A stretch of DNA of 64,000 bases from Nocardia araoensis NBRC 100135 (GCF_000308435.1 NZ_BAFR01000189.1:1-64000), one strand, 5' to 3'; shown: positions 25,178 through 34,570, counted from the first letter of the stretch. The notes: generated from the sequence alone by a model not told the origin. Made by a program: numbers and translations.

Positions 25178-26244
25178 AGGTGATCGTCACCGGAGCCAGC
25201 GGCAACGTCGGGACGGCGTTGTTGCGGGCACTGCGCGCAGACGACTGCGAAATCGTCGGCATCGCCCGTCGCACACCCGACCGTGCGCGGGAACCCTATG
25301 CGGACGTCCGGTGGGTGCCCTGCGATATCGGGGCCGACGGCTCGGCCGAGATACTGCGGGCCGCCTGCACAGGCGCGGACGTTCTCGTGCATCTGGCATG
25401 GGCGATCCATCCGCACCGCGACGACCCGCCGATGCGCAGGACCAACCTGGTCGGCACCGACAACGTGCTGAGCGCCGCGGCGCAGGCGGCGGTTCCCCAT
25501 CTCGTCGCCGCTTCGTCGTGCGCCGCCTACACCCCGGCCGAGCGATGGCGGCGGGTATCGGAAGGGTGGCAGCTGTCCGGGGTGCCCGGCAGCTCGTACA
25601 GCATGGCCAAGGCGGAGTTGGAGTTACAACTGGACCGCTTCGCGGCGCGCCACCCAGAGGTCCGCACAGCGCGCATCCGTCCGTGCGGCATAGCGCAAGC
25701 CGACGCCGCCGCGGAACTGGCGGACTGGATCCTGCCACCGTGGTTGCCCCGGTGTCTGTTGGGGGGACGCCTGGTACCGGTGCCCCTGTGGCGCGACTTC
25801 CGGCTGCAATTGGTGCACAGCGCGGACGTCGCGGCGGCGATCCGGCGGATCGTGCACCAGCGTGCGGCAGGCGCGTTCAACCTCGCCGCCGAACCGTCCG
25901 TGCGAGCCGACGCACTCGCGGCGATGTTCGGCGGCTTCCGTCTGCCGACGCACCGGCGAGTGCTCCGAGCCGTCGCCTGGACCGGATGGCGCACCGGACT
26001 GCTACCGCTGCATCCGGCCTGGCTGACTCTTGCCGACCGCGCCTGCCTGATCGACTCGTCCAAGGCCCGTCGGGAACTCGGCTGGATGCCGTGTTTCGGC
26101 ATGCACGAAATCTGCGCGGAGTTGGTGTCGGCCATGCGCGTAGGCCGGACCGGTTACAGCCCGCCGCTCGCCCCCGCCCGGAAATTACGGATCGGACGTC
26201 CGTCTCACCAAAGTCAGCGTGCCGGCGGCAGCCATAGGCGTTGA
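25174..26244 (+). CDS. NAD-dependent epimerase/dehydratase family protein
   Basis: A 356-residue extended SDR. The Rossmann motif VTGASGNVGTALL starts at residue 5. ADVLVHLAWAIHP and NLVGTDNVLSAA follow. The active-site Ser is in VAASSCAAYTP and the YxxxK in YSMAKAELELQ. The C-terminal half (FRLQLVHSADVAAAIRRIV) is as in nucleoside-sugar epimerases, but the SYSMAK motif is also found in reductases of unknown substrate. It begins inside the stop of the 210-aa gene. A basic tail (LRIGRPSHQSQRAGGSHRR) extends the usual length. Confidence 0.8.
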   Translation: MKVIVTGASGNVGTALLRALRADDCEIVGIARRTPDRAREPYADVRWVPCDIGADGSAEILRAACTGADVLVHLAWAIHPHRDDPPMRRTNLVGTDNVLSAAAQAAVPHLVAASSCAAYTPAERWRRVSEGWQLSGVPGSSYSMAKAELELQLDRFAARHPEVRTARIRPCGIAQADAAAELADWILPPWLPRCLLGGRLVPVPLWRDFRLQLVHSADVAAAIRRIVHQRAAGAFNLAAEPSVRADALAAMFGGFRLPTHRRVLRAVAWTGWRTGLLPLHPAWLTLADRACLIDSSKARRELGWMPCFGMHEICAELVSAMRVGRTGYSPPLAPARKLRIGRPSHQSQRAGGSHRR

Positions 26245-26422
26245 GTGCGGGCACTCGAGGACCGGATCGTCCCCCGCTGTCGCGGCTCGTGTCGCTGCGA
26301 ACAACCGGCAATTCGAACCCGTATCGTCGCCAGCGAACAAGCAACGCATCTCTTGCTCGTCGTGCGCTGGGTTAGGCAGTGAAAGCCATCTCGAACAGCC
26401 GACCATATTGGTAAGGAGAGCG

Positions 26423-27313
26423 ATGTTCACCCACAACAAGGATCTCCAGTTCGAAGTTCGCGTGGACCGTCCCGATCCACGTTTCGCGACCCTGCTGCAA
26501 GAGCAATTCGGCGGCGCCAACGGCGAATTGAAGGCCGCCATGCAATATTTCAATCAGGCGTTCATGCTGCGTGGCAAGCATCCGAAAACCTACGACCTGT
26601 TCATGGACATCGCCACCGAGGAACTCAGCCATCTGGAGATCGTCGGCGCGATGATCACCATGTTGCTCGACGGGCTCAACGACGATTTGAAGCAGGCCAA
26701 CGAGCGGTGCGACTGGATGCCGATGGTGGCGACACCCGGCGGACGTGACCAGGTGATCCATCAGGTCGCGGTGAACCCGCTGTACTTCGCGCTCAGCGGC
26801 GGCGGCCCCGTCGTGAAGGACTCCGCGGGCGTGCCGTGGTCGGGCTCGTACGTCGACGCCAATGGCGAACCTTCGGTCGATCTGCGCAGCAATCTCGCCG
26901 CGGAGTCGCGCGCCAAGATCGTCTACGAGTATCTCAAGCAGTTCACCGACGATCCCGGTGTGCAGGACACACTTTCGTTCTTGATGACCCGCGAGATCGC
27001 GCACTTCCAGCAGTTCACGGCGGCGCTGAACGAATTGCCGGTCAACTTCCCGCCCGGAGCACTGCCCGGCGACGATCGGTTCCAGAATGTGGCCTTCAAC
27101 ATGTCCAACGGCGCCGCGAGCGCCCGCGGCCCCTGGAACGAAGGACAGGGACCGTGGCCATCGGGCACGGAATGGCGCTACATCGACAATCCGGTCAGCG
27201 AGTGGCTCGATTCCGACGACCGCGTGAACCACGGCGCGAAGACCAATCCCCAAGGCGAGCCCGCGGTCCACGGCACCAAACCGTTCACCCACGAGTCGCA
27301 CATACCGGACTGA
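26423..27313 (+). CDS. Manganese catalase
   Basis: A 296-residue non-haem di-manganese catalase that disproportionates hydrogen peroxide. The ligand pattern is seen: Glu in GGANGELKAAMQYF (about 33), Glu and His in IATEELSHLEIVG, Glu in NLAAESRAKIVYEYL and His in MTREIAHFQQF. The C-terminal tail is the long polar extension typical of the family. ATG 26423 follows AAGGAGAG. It stands alone after a 178-bp gap and belongs functionally to the light/oxidative stress group around it. Confidence 0.93.
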   Translation: MFTHNKDLQFEVRVDRPDPRFATLLQEQFGGANGELKAAMQYFNQAFMLRGKHPKTYDLFMDIATEELSHLEIVGAMITMLLDGLNDDLKQANERCDWMPMVATPGGRDQVIHQVAVNPLYFALSGGGPVVKDSAGVPWSGSYVDANGEPSVDLRSNLAAESRAKIVYEYLKQFTDDPGVQDTLSFLMTREIAHFQQFTAALNELPVNFPPGALPGDDRFQNVAFNMSNGAASARGPWNEGQGPWPSGTEWRYIDNPVSEWLDSDDRVNHGAKTNPQGEPAVHGTKPFTHESHIPD

Positions 27314-27496
27314 TCTCTCCAGCGCCTGCGACCGGGACGGAGTACGGCGGTTCAGGCTTCGGGCGACGCGGCGCACGGCACCTCCTGCCGCGCGCCGCGC
27401 GCATATCGCCCTGCCGTCCTTGCCGCGGCTTGCCGATCAGGCCTTCGGCGCGATCCGACCTCGCGATGCCGCGCGGCTGCGGCTCGGCCGTTTCCG

Positions 27497-28792
27497 TCAG
27501 GTGCTCACGCTGCCCGCGATGGGAGCGGGGTATATCGAGGTCGGCACCATGTGGCGCCACGGGCGATGGATCTCCGCCCCGGGCAGGGAAGCCAGTTCCG
27601 GGATCCAGCGCCGCACGTAGTTCCCCTCGGGGTCGTAGCGTTCGGCGGTGCCGACCGCGCGCGGGTCCAGACGCCCCGCCTGCTGCCAGGTGAAGCGGTC
27701 GCTCGCCGCGTCGTCGAGCAGCCACCGGCGGAAATGTTCGGCGCCGACCCGCCAGTCCACATGCAGCGTCGCGGTGAGGAAACTGGCGGCGATCATCCGG
27801 GCGCGCTCCGGCATCCATCCTTGCGCGGCCAACTGCCGCATACCCGCGTCGACGATCGGGTACCCGGTGCGGCCGTCGCGCCAGGCACCGACCACGACCG
27901 GATCGTGCGCCTGCCGCTCGCCGTGGCCCTCTGCCGACCGCGCGATGTCGGCCCGGGCGACGAGGAACTGGAGATGGAAGTCGCGCCGAGCGAGCTGACG
28001 GACGAAAGCGCGTCCGTCCGTCGTCGCCATGTCGGTGTGATACACCATTTCGGCGGCGGACAGGCAACCGAAATGCAGGTATGGCGACAGGCGGCAGCAA
28101 CCCTCCCCCGTGAGGTCACCGCTGAACCGGCCGCGTGGTGGTCGCGGATCGGCGAGGCAGCCCCGCCACAGCGCACGGCCGGTGATCTCGCCTCCGACCG
28201 CCAGCTGCGGTGAAATGGCCGCCTCGCCGAGTTCGTCGAATCTCGGCACCGGATCGCTGTCGATGCGGGGGACGACCAATTCCGTCGGCTGGTCCAGCGG
28301 TCGCCGCTTCGGCGCCGACAACCACCGGCGAAAGTAGGTCGCGAAGTCCGGAACCTCGTCGTCCGGCCGGTGCGGGCCGCAGTCGGCGGGATCCACGGCG
28401 GTGAGGGTGGCGGGATGAATGTGCAGCAGGCAGCTGCGCCGCTCCAGCCGTTCCCGCAGTGCCCGTAGTCGGCATCGGCTGTACCAGGCGGTGTCCTCGG
28501 CGATGTGGACGCTGTCGGCGTGCACCTGTGCGGCCACTCGATCCACCGCGTCGACGTAGTCACCGTGCCGAACCACCAGTTGCCCTCCGGCGCAGCGCAG
28601 TTCGGCATCGAGTTCGGCCAGCGCGGCGGAGAGGAAGCGGAGTTTGTTCCCGGCCGGGCGGGCGCTGCCGACGAGACGGTCGTCGACGACGTACAGCGGA
28701 ATCATCGCCGCGCCCTCGCGGACGGCGGCCGACAGGACCGGATTGTCGTGTACCCGCAGGTCACGGGTGAAAAGTGCGATTGTTACGGCCAT
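27497..28792 (-). CDS. Deoxyribodipyrimidine photolyase family protein, atypical FAD loop
   Basis: A 431-residue photolyase/cryptochrome protein: an N-terminal antenna-type Rossmann domain (ALFTRDLRVHDNPVLSAA) and a C-terminal FAD domain with CCRLSPYLHFGCLSAAE, RRDFHLQFL, WRDGRTGYPIVDAGMRQL and YDPEGNYVRRWIPEL. The family repairs UV pyrimidine dimers with blue light. The segment usually reading NWQWxAGTGxDxxP...NP is here FTWQQAGRLDPRAVGTAERY: the second Trp is Gln and about eight residues including the GTGxD turn are absent. It may be repair-defective, altered, or a light sensor. It is convergent with manganese catalase. Confidence 0.82.
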   Translation of the reverse strand: MAVTIALFTRDLRVHDNPVLSAAVREGAAMIPLYVVDDRLVGSARPAGNKLRFLSAALAELDAELRCAGGQLVVRHGDYVDAVDRVAAQVHADSVHIAEDTAWYSRCRLRALRERLERRSCLLHIHPATLTAVDPADCGPHRPDDEVPDFATYFRRWLSAPKRRPLDQPTELVVPRIDSDPVPRFDELGEAAISPQLAVGGEITGRALWRGCLADPRPPRGRFSGDLTGEGCCRLSPYLHFGCLSAAEMVYHTDMATTDGRAFVRQLARRDFHLQFLVARADIARSAEGHGERQAHDPVVVGAWRDGRTGYPIVDAGMRQLAAQGWMPERARMIAASFLTATLHVDWRVGAEHFRRWLLDDAASDRFTWQQAGRLDPRAVGTAERYDPEGNYVRRWIPELASLPGAEIHRPWRHMVPTSIYPAPIAGSVST

Positions 28793-28962
28793 TCGAGGTT
28801 CTCGACGACAGGCGTCCGTCGCGAGGGTCGACGACGGCGGTATCGGACATTCGGCGGCGTGCCACGCCGATGCGGGCGGTATCGGAGTAACGAGCTTTAC
28901 GCCAATGCTGCGGGACCGCGGCTGTCATGTCAAGTTCGACACCCGCGTCCGCGCGTGCCGGA

Positions 28963-29646
28963 TCAGTGTTCGCGGAACAGATCGGTGAGCCAGGGCTCCA
29001 GGTCGGCGCTGAGCGCGGTCAGATCCGGCTCGCGCGACTCGTCGAGCGCATCGGCGGTGAGCTGGCGCACGGCGTAGACGACACCCATGTAAGCGGTGAC
29101 CGACAACAGTGGCTGCCGATCCCCGGTCGCACTCCGCACCAGACCGCGGATGTACTCGGCGAACAGCCGGATCGACTTGCGTCTGCGCCGCCGGGCGGCA
29201 GGCCCGAGTCCGTCGATCTCCACCTGGTAGGCGCGGGCCACGACCACGTCGTTCTGCAGCGAGCCGAGATACTGGCCGAGGGCGTCGGCGACGATGGATC
29301 TGCGGTCTCGGCCCTTTATGTCCGCGCGCGTCAGCTGGGTCAGCAGCACTTGGATGAAGCGGTCGTAGCCCGCGAACACGCAGTCGTCCTTGTTGGCGAA
29401 CGCGTCGTAGAAGGCCGCCAGGGAGACTCCGGCCCGCTTGGCGATATCGGTGGGACCGAATCCGGCGTATCCGCGGGCGGCCAGCAGTTCGGTCACGGCG
29501 ATCAGCAGCCGTTCCCGCTGCGCCGCCATCACCTGCTCCCGCCCCAGATTGTGCCTACCCCGCGGCAACGCGGCGGGAAGTGTGAAGAACACTCCATCTC
29601 GCACCGGAACGATCGGTGCGTCGGCGTCGGCGGGTGCGGCGGACAC
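28963..29646 (-). CDS. TetR-family transcriptional regulator
   Basis: A 227-residue TetR protein. The N-terminal extension LPRGRHNLGREQVMAAQRER precedes the helix-turn-helix (LLIAVTELLAARGYAGFGP, AKRAGVSLAAFYDAFANKDD). The rest is the ligand domain. The message looks leaderless: on the minus strand TAGTCT is followed by GCAGAG and GTG (29646). It lies downstream of the CocE-type hydrolase, separated by a strong terminator, and upstream of the photolyase gene. Targets are unknown. Confidence 0.88.
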   Translation of the reverse strand: MSAAPADADAPIVPVRDGVFFTLPAALPRGRHNLGREQVMAAQRERLLIAVTELLAARGYAGFGPTDIAKRAGVSLAAFYDAFANKDDCVFAGYDRFIQVLLTQLTRADIKGRDRRSIVADALGQYLGSLQNDVVVARAYQVEIDGLGPAARRRRRKSIRLFAEYIRGLVRSATGDRQPLLSVTAYMGVVYAVRQLTADALDESREPDLTALSADLEPWLTDLFREH

Positions 29647-29719
29647 CTCTGCAGACTACCGAGCCGCGCGATTTCCGGTATGGGTGTGGCTGCGTCCGAC
29701 GGATCCGCTGACGACCACG

Positions 29720-29749
29720 GCGTGGCCCGGGCATGTCGCCGGGCCACGC
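29720..29749 (-). terminator. Hairpin terminator after the CocE-type hydrolase
   Basis: GCGTGGCCCGG (29720-29730) pairs perfectly with CCGGGCCACGC (29739-29749) across an eight-base loop, starting eight bases after the stop of the hydrolase gene on the minus strand. There is no T-run. Confidence 0.75.
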
Positions 29750-29756
29750 GCAGCGG

Positions 29757-31565
29757 TCAGCCGAGCGGCAACTCCAGGCAGGAAGCAGCGCCGTCCGCCG
29801 CACTGATGGTGATCGTGGAACCGGCCTTGTTGGCGCTGGAATACAGCGGGTCCATGCCGTCGAAGACCAGCATCAACCGATGGCCGTCCGGCAGGTCGTA
29901 GGCGGCCGCCTGCAACTCCCAGGAAACGGTCGCGGGCAGGCCCGACTCGATGGTCTTCGGTTCGTGCGTGATGATTCTCGCCGAGCCGTTCTCGTCGACA
30001 TCGAGCAGATAGGCGATCACCGTCGCGGAGTCCTCGCTGCTGTCGACGGTCACTCGCACCCGGGGGATGCCGCGGATCTGGCGGGCGACGCCGCCGCGCG
30101 CCGCGAGCAGCGGCCCCGTCGACCAGACGAGGGCACGGCCGCGGTCGATATCGCCGGTCCGGTAGATCTTGGGGTTGCCGGACCATTCCTCCTGGCCCGT
30201 CGTCATGAGCTTGTCCATGGCGACGACCTCGGGCTCCTCGCCCACCGTGAAACTACGTTGCCAACCGGACGTCGGATCGGGGGTCAGCGCACCGTCGCCG
30301 CCCTCGCGCTCATCGGTCAAGGCCAGTACTTCCGTGTCGGTGGTGACGTCCGACCACGATGCCTTCTCCTCGCGCCGCGCCGGGTCGACGATCACGTTCT
30401 GGCCGTTGCCCGACCCCGGCGTGGTCACGTAGGTGAACATGACCTGGTTGCTGATCTCCGGCCACGCGTCGACGCCGTTGTCCTCGTCTTTCAGGTAGTG
30501 ATCGAGCCAGGCGTACGCCTCGCGCAGCGGCTCGTTCGGTCCCGCACCGAGCATGGGCGGAGCGATCAGGCCGGGGCCTTCCGGCGCCGCGTGATCGCCG
30601 ATCCACATGTTCAACCGTTTGGGGCGCGGAAGCTTCTCGAAGGTCTCCAGCACCTGGTTGACCGGGAAAAGGCCCTCGTGCCAGGTGTTGGAGAAGAAGG
30701 TGGGGATTTCGCGACCGACATAGTGTTCCGGCGCGCGTTCGGTGCCCCACTCCACGACCGCGTCCATGTCCACGCCCTCGGCGAACTTCGCCAGGATCTC
30801 CAGCGCCACGTCGTCGAACTTGTCCGCCTGCTCGCCGCCGGTCAGGCCGACCAGTGCCTCGACGGCCTTCAGATGGCGGGTGCCGTTGTCGTACAAGCTG
30901 GTGGCGAGGTTGCCCCAGGTACTCAAGGCGACGACGACGTCGACCCGCTCGTCGTGCGCGGCCACGAGCTGGCTGATGCCGGAGCCGTAGGACTCACCCA
31001 TGAAGGCGATGCCGCTGGGATCGAGCGCGTCTATCGCGTAGTCGAGCACCTTCTTGCCGTCGGCGCGATCCAATGGACCGGCGACATCGACCGTGCCTTC
31101 GGACGTGCCGAACCACGGCAGTTCCGTTCCCGGTATGGCGGACCAGCCGATTCCGCGTGGCGTGTAGGCCAGCACGTGGTAGCCCTTCCACGCAAGCGTG
31201 AGATACGCGTATTCGAACAACGGCCACCCGACGGGTGTCCACCCAGCGGGGAAGACCACCAGCGGGCACGGCCGGGAGGTGGTCTGCCGCAGCATGTGCG
31301 CCGACAGACCGATTCCGCCCGCCCCTTCGATGCGCGGAAACGTCGGCACGGCGACCTCCAGCGCCCGGCGCACCAGGTCGGCCACGTCATCGGGCACCAA
31401 CCCCTTGCCGCTGCGCTTCTGCACGGCGCTGACCAAGTTCGACGCGAACTGAACTGCTTCCGGGCGCACCTGCCCCTGAGCGTCCCAGGGCCCCCGAACT
31501 GCGATCCGAGCGAGTTGTTCGGACGTGGTCGCGACGACCGGATCTCCATGCGACATCGGCGTCAT
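29757..31565 (-). CDS. CocE/NonD family alpha/beta hydrolase
   Basis: A 602-residue protein with an X-Pro dipeptidyl-peptidase S15-type catalytic domain and a C-terminal jelly-roll PepX_C domain. The nucleophile Ser is in IAFMGESYGSGISQ. WIGDHAAPEG probably holds the catalytic His. PTFFSNTWHEGLFPVNQVLE is typical of cocaine-esterase-like hydrolases. The C-terminal part (ALVWSTGPL, VRVTVDSSEDSATVIAYL) is the jelly-roll. No signal peptide is seen, so it is probably cytoplasmic. It hydrolyses esters or amides of unknown identity. RBS GGAAGG precedes the ATG. Confidence 0.85.
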   Translation of the reverse strand: MTPMSHGDPVVATTSEQLARIAVRGPWDAQGQVRPEAVQFASNLVSAVQKRSGKGLVPDDVADLVRRALEVAVPTFPRIEGAGGIGLSAHMLRQTTSRPCPLVVFPAGWTPVGWPLFEYAYLTLAWKGYHVLAYTPRGIGWSAIPGTELPWFGTSEGTVDVAGPLDRADGKKVLDYAIDALDPSGIAFMGESYGSGISQLVAAHDERVDVVVALSTWGNLATSLYDNGTRHLKAVEALVGLTGGEQADKFDDVALEILAKFAEGVDMDAVVEWGTERAPEHYVGREIPTFFSNTWHEGLFPVNQVLETFEKLPRPKRLNMWIGDHAAPEGPGLIAPPMLGAGPNEPLREAYAWLDHYLKDEDNGVDAWPEISNQVMFTYVTTPGSGNGQNVIVDPARREEKASWSDVTTDTEVLALTDEREGGDGALTPDPTSGWQRSFTVGEEPEVVAMDKLMTTGQEEWSGNPKIYRTGDIDRGRALVWSTGPLLAARGGVARQIRGIPRVRVTVDSSEDSATVIAYLLDVDENGSARIITHEPKTIESGLPATVSWELQAAAYDLPDGHRLMLVFDGMDPLYSSANKAGSTITISAADGAASCLELPLG

Positions 31566-31784
31566 CGATCCTTCCTGTCAGTTGCTGCGGAACTGCGGAC
31601 CGCAGCAGCGTGACACGACAGGTCATCCGATGTCCTTCGATCCGGCGAGGCGTTTCCGGTTCGCAATGGGCCGTTGACCAGCGCAAACGCTGCAAGATTC
31701 GACTACCCGCCGCAGGCACCGCGAACGTCGGCGCGTACTCGCGAGCCAGGCGAACGTGCATCGTGTGCCAGCTGACCGGCGATG

Positions 31785-31827
31785 CCCGACGCGGCAACCG
31801 GCCTCCGAGGCCGGTTGCCGCGTCGGG
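31785..31827 (-). terminator. Very strong hairpin after the P450 gene
   Basis: Arms 31785-31804 and 31808-31827 are perfectly complementary over 20 bp with a CCG loop. The structure begins seven bases after the P450 stop on the minus strand. It is the longest perfect hairpin I found in the window. Confidence 0.85.
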
Positions 31828-31833
31828 TGGAGT

Positions 31834-33057
31834 TCACTGCTTCTCGGCGCCCAGTTTCACCGGAATGGACAGCGGGCCGATGGTGAAGAACGACGGCGAA
31901 TACGGGATGTCCGCGGGGTCGATGGCGAGTTCGAGGTTCGGCAGCCGACGGTAGAGCGACGCGAGCGCGAGGCGGCCCTCCAGACGGGCCAGGCCCGCGC
32001 CGATGCAGTACCGCGGGCCGTGACCGAATCCGAGATGCCCACCGCGCTGCTCCCGCGTGATGTCGAACTCGTTCGCGGTCTCGCCGTACTCGGCCGGGTC
32101 GATCCCGCAGGCTTGGTACACGACACCGACCGCCTTGCCCTTGGGTATGGCGACTCCGGCCACGATCACGTCGGTCAGCGTGAATCGCCAGCTGGTCATC
32201 ATCACCGAATGGCGGTAGCGCACAGTCTCTTCGACCACATCACCCCAGCGGTCTTCCGCCTTCGCGAGCGCGAGCTGATCGGGGTGTCGCGACAGCGCCA
32301 GAATGGCGTAGCCGAGCATATGCACCGTGGTCTCGTGGCCTGCCACCAGCATGATCCACAGTACGGCGACCAGTTCGTCGGCCGTGAGCTTGTCGTCCCG
32401 GTCGCGGGCTTGCACCAGACCGGTGGTGAGATCGTCGCCGGGCTCCTGCTGTTTCCGGTCGGCCAGTTCGTACAGGTAGGTCATCAGCGAGTTCTGCGTC
32501 GCGAACGCCTCCTCCGGCGGGGTGGTGTGCGCCAGAAGCGTTGCCGTCCAGCGTCGCAGCCGGTCCCGGTCCGGTTCCGGCACCCCGAACAGTTCGCAGA
32601 TCACCGCCATCGGCAGCGCTTCGGTGAAGGTGGGCACCAGGTCGACGCCGTCACCGGCGGCCACCACGTCGTCCAGCAATCGATCGATGATCGCCTGGAC
32701 GCGCGGCTCGAGCGCCTGCACCCGGCCCGGGGTGAATGCCTTGCTGATCAGGCCGCGCAACCGCCGGTGGTCATCGCCGTCCTTGGTGGACAGGTGATCA
32801 CCCTGCACGATGGCACGCAACGGCCAGTCCTCCGGAATCGAACCGTCGTACAGGGCGGGCCAGTGCTTCGGATCCCGGGCGAAGGTCTTGTTGTCCCCGG
32901 CGAGGATCTCACGCACCGCCTCGTGCGTGAGGGCAAGGTAGGCGGGCACACCGCCGGGGAACTCCACCTCGACCACCGGCGCGATCTCCCTGAGCCGGAT
33001 GCAGGTGTCCAGCAGATCCTCGTTCGCCGCGGGGAATGCGGGCAGGCTGGTTGTCAT
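31834..33057 (-). CDS. Cytochrome P450 monooxygenase
   Basis: A 407-residue bacterial class I P450. The I-helix oxygen motif is AGHETT, ExxR is EETVR, and the haem-thiolate loop is FGHGPRYCIGAGLARLE. The I used start is ATG 33057, preceded by AGAAGGGAAACC. A longer frame upstream has no support. It needs a ferredoxin and reductase, and neither is adjacent. It resembles CYP107/CYP105-type hydroxylases in general layout. The substrate is unknown. It is followed by a 20-bp hairpin terminator. Confidence 0.93.
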   Translation of the reverse strand: MTTSLPAFPAANEDLLDTCIRLREIAPVVEVEFPGGVPAYLALTHEAVREILAGDNKTFARDPKHWPALYDGSIPEDWPLRAIVQGDHLSTKDGDDHRRLRGLISKAFTPGRVQALEPRVQAIIDRLLDDVVAAGDGVDLVPTFTEALPMAVICELFGVPEPDRDRLRRWTATLLAHTTPPEEAFATQNSLMTYLYELADRKQQEPGDDLTTGLVQARDRDDKLTADELVAVLWIMLVAGHETTVHMLGYAILALSRHPDQLALAKAEDRWGDVVEETVRYRHSVMMTSWRFTLTDVIVAGVAIPKGKAVGVVYQACGIDPAEYGETANEFDITREQRGGHLGFGHGPRYCIGAGLARLEGRLALASLYRRLPNLELAIDPADIPYSPSFFTIGPLSIPVKLGAEKQ

Positions 33058-33295
33058 CGGTTTCCCTTCTGCGCGAGCGCCCTCCGGCCGTCGTGCTGAC
33101 GGTCCTGCACGAGTATCGAAGCGAGTCCGCCCGGGGCACCGGCCGATCGGCGATTTCCTGCCTCCAACCCCAAATCGGGCGGCGCAAAACGAAAGTCCGG
33201 CGACGGCACCGGCCCACCGCCGGCGGACTCGTGGTCCCGGCAACGGTTAGGGTGGCAGTGTTCGGAGATGTCCGTGGGCGGCCAGGAGGAAAGTC

Positions 33296-33652
33296 GTGGA
33301 ACTGAAGACGGTGCTGGGGCGCGGCGTGCGAGCGGTGAACGCCGGGGTGGCCGCCCTCCTGAGCGCGCCGGTGCTCGGGCGCCTGCTGGGCAGAGGGTTC
33401 GTGGTGATCACCTATGTGGGGCGCCGGTCCGGGCGGACGTTCAGCACACCGGTCAACTACTGGCGCAAAGGCGAAGAACTGGTCATCGGCGTCGCCTTAC
33501 CGGATCGGAAGAGTTGGTGGCGCAACTTCCTCGGTGACGGCGGCCCGATCACCTTGCACTTGAACGGCGCCGACCGGCGCGGGCATGCGGTAGCGCAACG
33601 CGACGAACGCGGCCGCGTCTTCGTCAAAGTACGGCTCGACGACGCGAGCTGA
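33296..33652 (+). CDS. DDN-like nitroreductase/quinone reductase family protein
   Basis: A 118-residue protein with the deazaflavin-dependent nitroreductase pattern: RGFVVITYVGRRSGRTFSTPVNYWRKGEE is abbreviated here to its core VGRRSGR, and SWWRNFLGDGGPITLHLNG and GHAVAQRDERG follow. Such proteins usually bind F420 or act as small FMN-binding split-barrel reductases. GTG 33296 has AGGAGG at good spacing. It is short for the family (about 130-150), ending soon after the last strand. It stands divergent from P450 and convergent with a TetR gene. Confidence 0.72.
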   Translation: MELKTVLGRGVRAVNAGVAALLSAPVLGRLLGRGFVVITYVGRRSGRTFSTPVNYWRKGEELVIGVALPDRKSWWRNFLGDGGPITLHLNGADRRGHAVAQRDERGRVFVKVRLDDAS

Positions 33653-33719
33653 TCCGCCACGCCTCGTTCGCACCGGCGGCGCGGGAGCACAAGTGCGACA
33701 GCGCGGTCCGGTGCGAAGG

Positions 33720-34340
33720 CTAGACGCTCGCGGACGGCTTCATCTGGGCGATGATCGCCGCGCCCATCCACCGCCGTAGATACCGCCGCAGATCGTCGTC
33801 GCCGCGCGGCGGATTACCTGGGGAGATGAAGAACGACTGCATCGTGCGCAGGACGTATTCGACCAGCTCGTGCAGAGACTCGTCGTCATACCCGTAGTGC
33901 GCCCAATCGACGTCGAAGCGCTTGATCATCGTCATGCCGAAGGCCTGCGCCTCTTCGGAGGTCAGGCTCTCCGGATGGACGTTCGAGTACGTGCTCGACA
34001 GCAAGATGCCGAGATGAGGTGTGCGCCGGACCTCGGCGAGGGTGTACACCACTCCCTCGGTCATCGCTTCCACGGCGTCCCCGATCCCGCTGACGTGCTG
34101 GGTCAGCCGATCCAGGAACCCGTCGACCGATGCGATCGCCGCCGCGGTCATCAGTGCGTCCGCGCTGGGAAAGTACCGGTAGACCGTCTGCCGGATCACG
34201 CCGAGCGACTCCGCGACGTCGGCGATGCTGATCTCCGAACCCGTCTTACCGATCAGTTCGACGGCGGCGGCGACGATGCGACGCGAGGCTTCCTCGTCGT
34301 CCTTCGGCGGACTCCCGCCCCACCCGCGCCTTCCTGCCAC
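33720..34340 (-). CDS. TetR-family regulator
   Basis: A 206-residue TetR protein with helix-turn-helix at about 19-62 (SRRIVAAAVELIGKTG, IADVAESLGVIRQTVYRYF) and a C-terminal TetR ligand domain. Start GTG 34340 has GAGG upstream. It is divergent from the PF10118 operon across a 230-bp gap that holds a ten-base-arm dyad, and is therefore likely to regulate that operon. Confidence 0.88.
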   Translation of the reverse strand: MAGRRGWGGSPPKDDEEASRRIVAAAVELIGKTGSEISIADVAESLGVIRQTVYRYFPSADALMTAAAIASVDGFLDRLTQHVSGIGDAVEAMTEGVVYTLAEVRRTPHLGILLSSTYSNVHPESLTSEEAQAFGMTMIKRFDVDWAHYGYDDESLHELVEYVLRTMQSFFISPGNPPRGDDDLRRYLRRWMGAAIIAQMKPSASV

Positions 34341-34464
34341 TGCCCGCTTCCTCGACTCGAAGCCCGTCGCTTGCGAACCCCCTGAATGGAAAGCCCGTCG
34401 GCTATCCGGATCAAGGGCTCGACCGTATCACAAGGTCGACGGGGTCTCGGTTCGAGCGCCGATC

Positions 34465-34498
34465 TGATCATACAAATCAATCGTCATGTGTATGATCA
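34465..34498. promoter_or_regulatory. Dyad operator upstream of the PF10118 operon
   Basis: TGATCATACA (34465-34474) and TGTATGATCA (34489-34498) are perfect ten-base inverted repeats with a 14-base spacer. TATGAT (34491-34496), a good -10, sits in the right arm. This is the natural binding site for the divergent TetR protein, covering the promoter of the di-iron protein operon. Confidence 0.78.
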
Positions 34499-34570
34499 CT
34501 GGCACGCGGCTCGGCGCGACAGGAGGCGCCGCCGGGCCGGTTCGTTTGGCGAAAGTCGAGGTATAGCCCA

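Noticed and set aside
33662..33715. Inverted repeat TTCGCACCGG / CCGGTGCGAA as terminator between convergent genes
   Set aside because: The arms are perfect but the loop exceeds 30 bases, so a stable terminator is doubtful.
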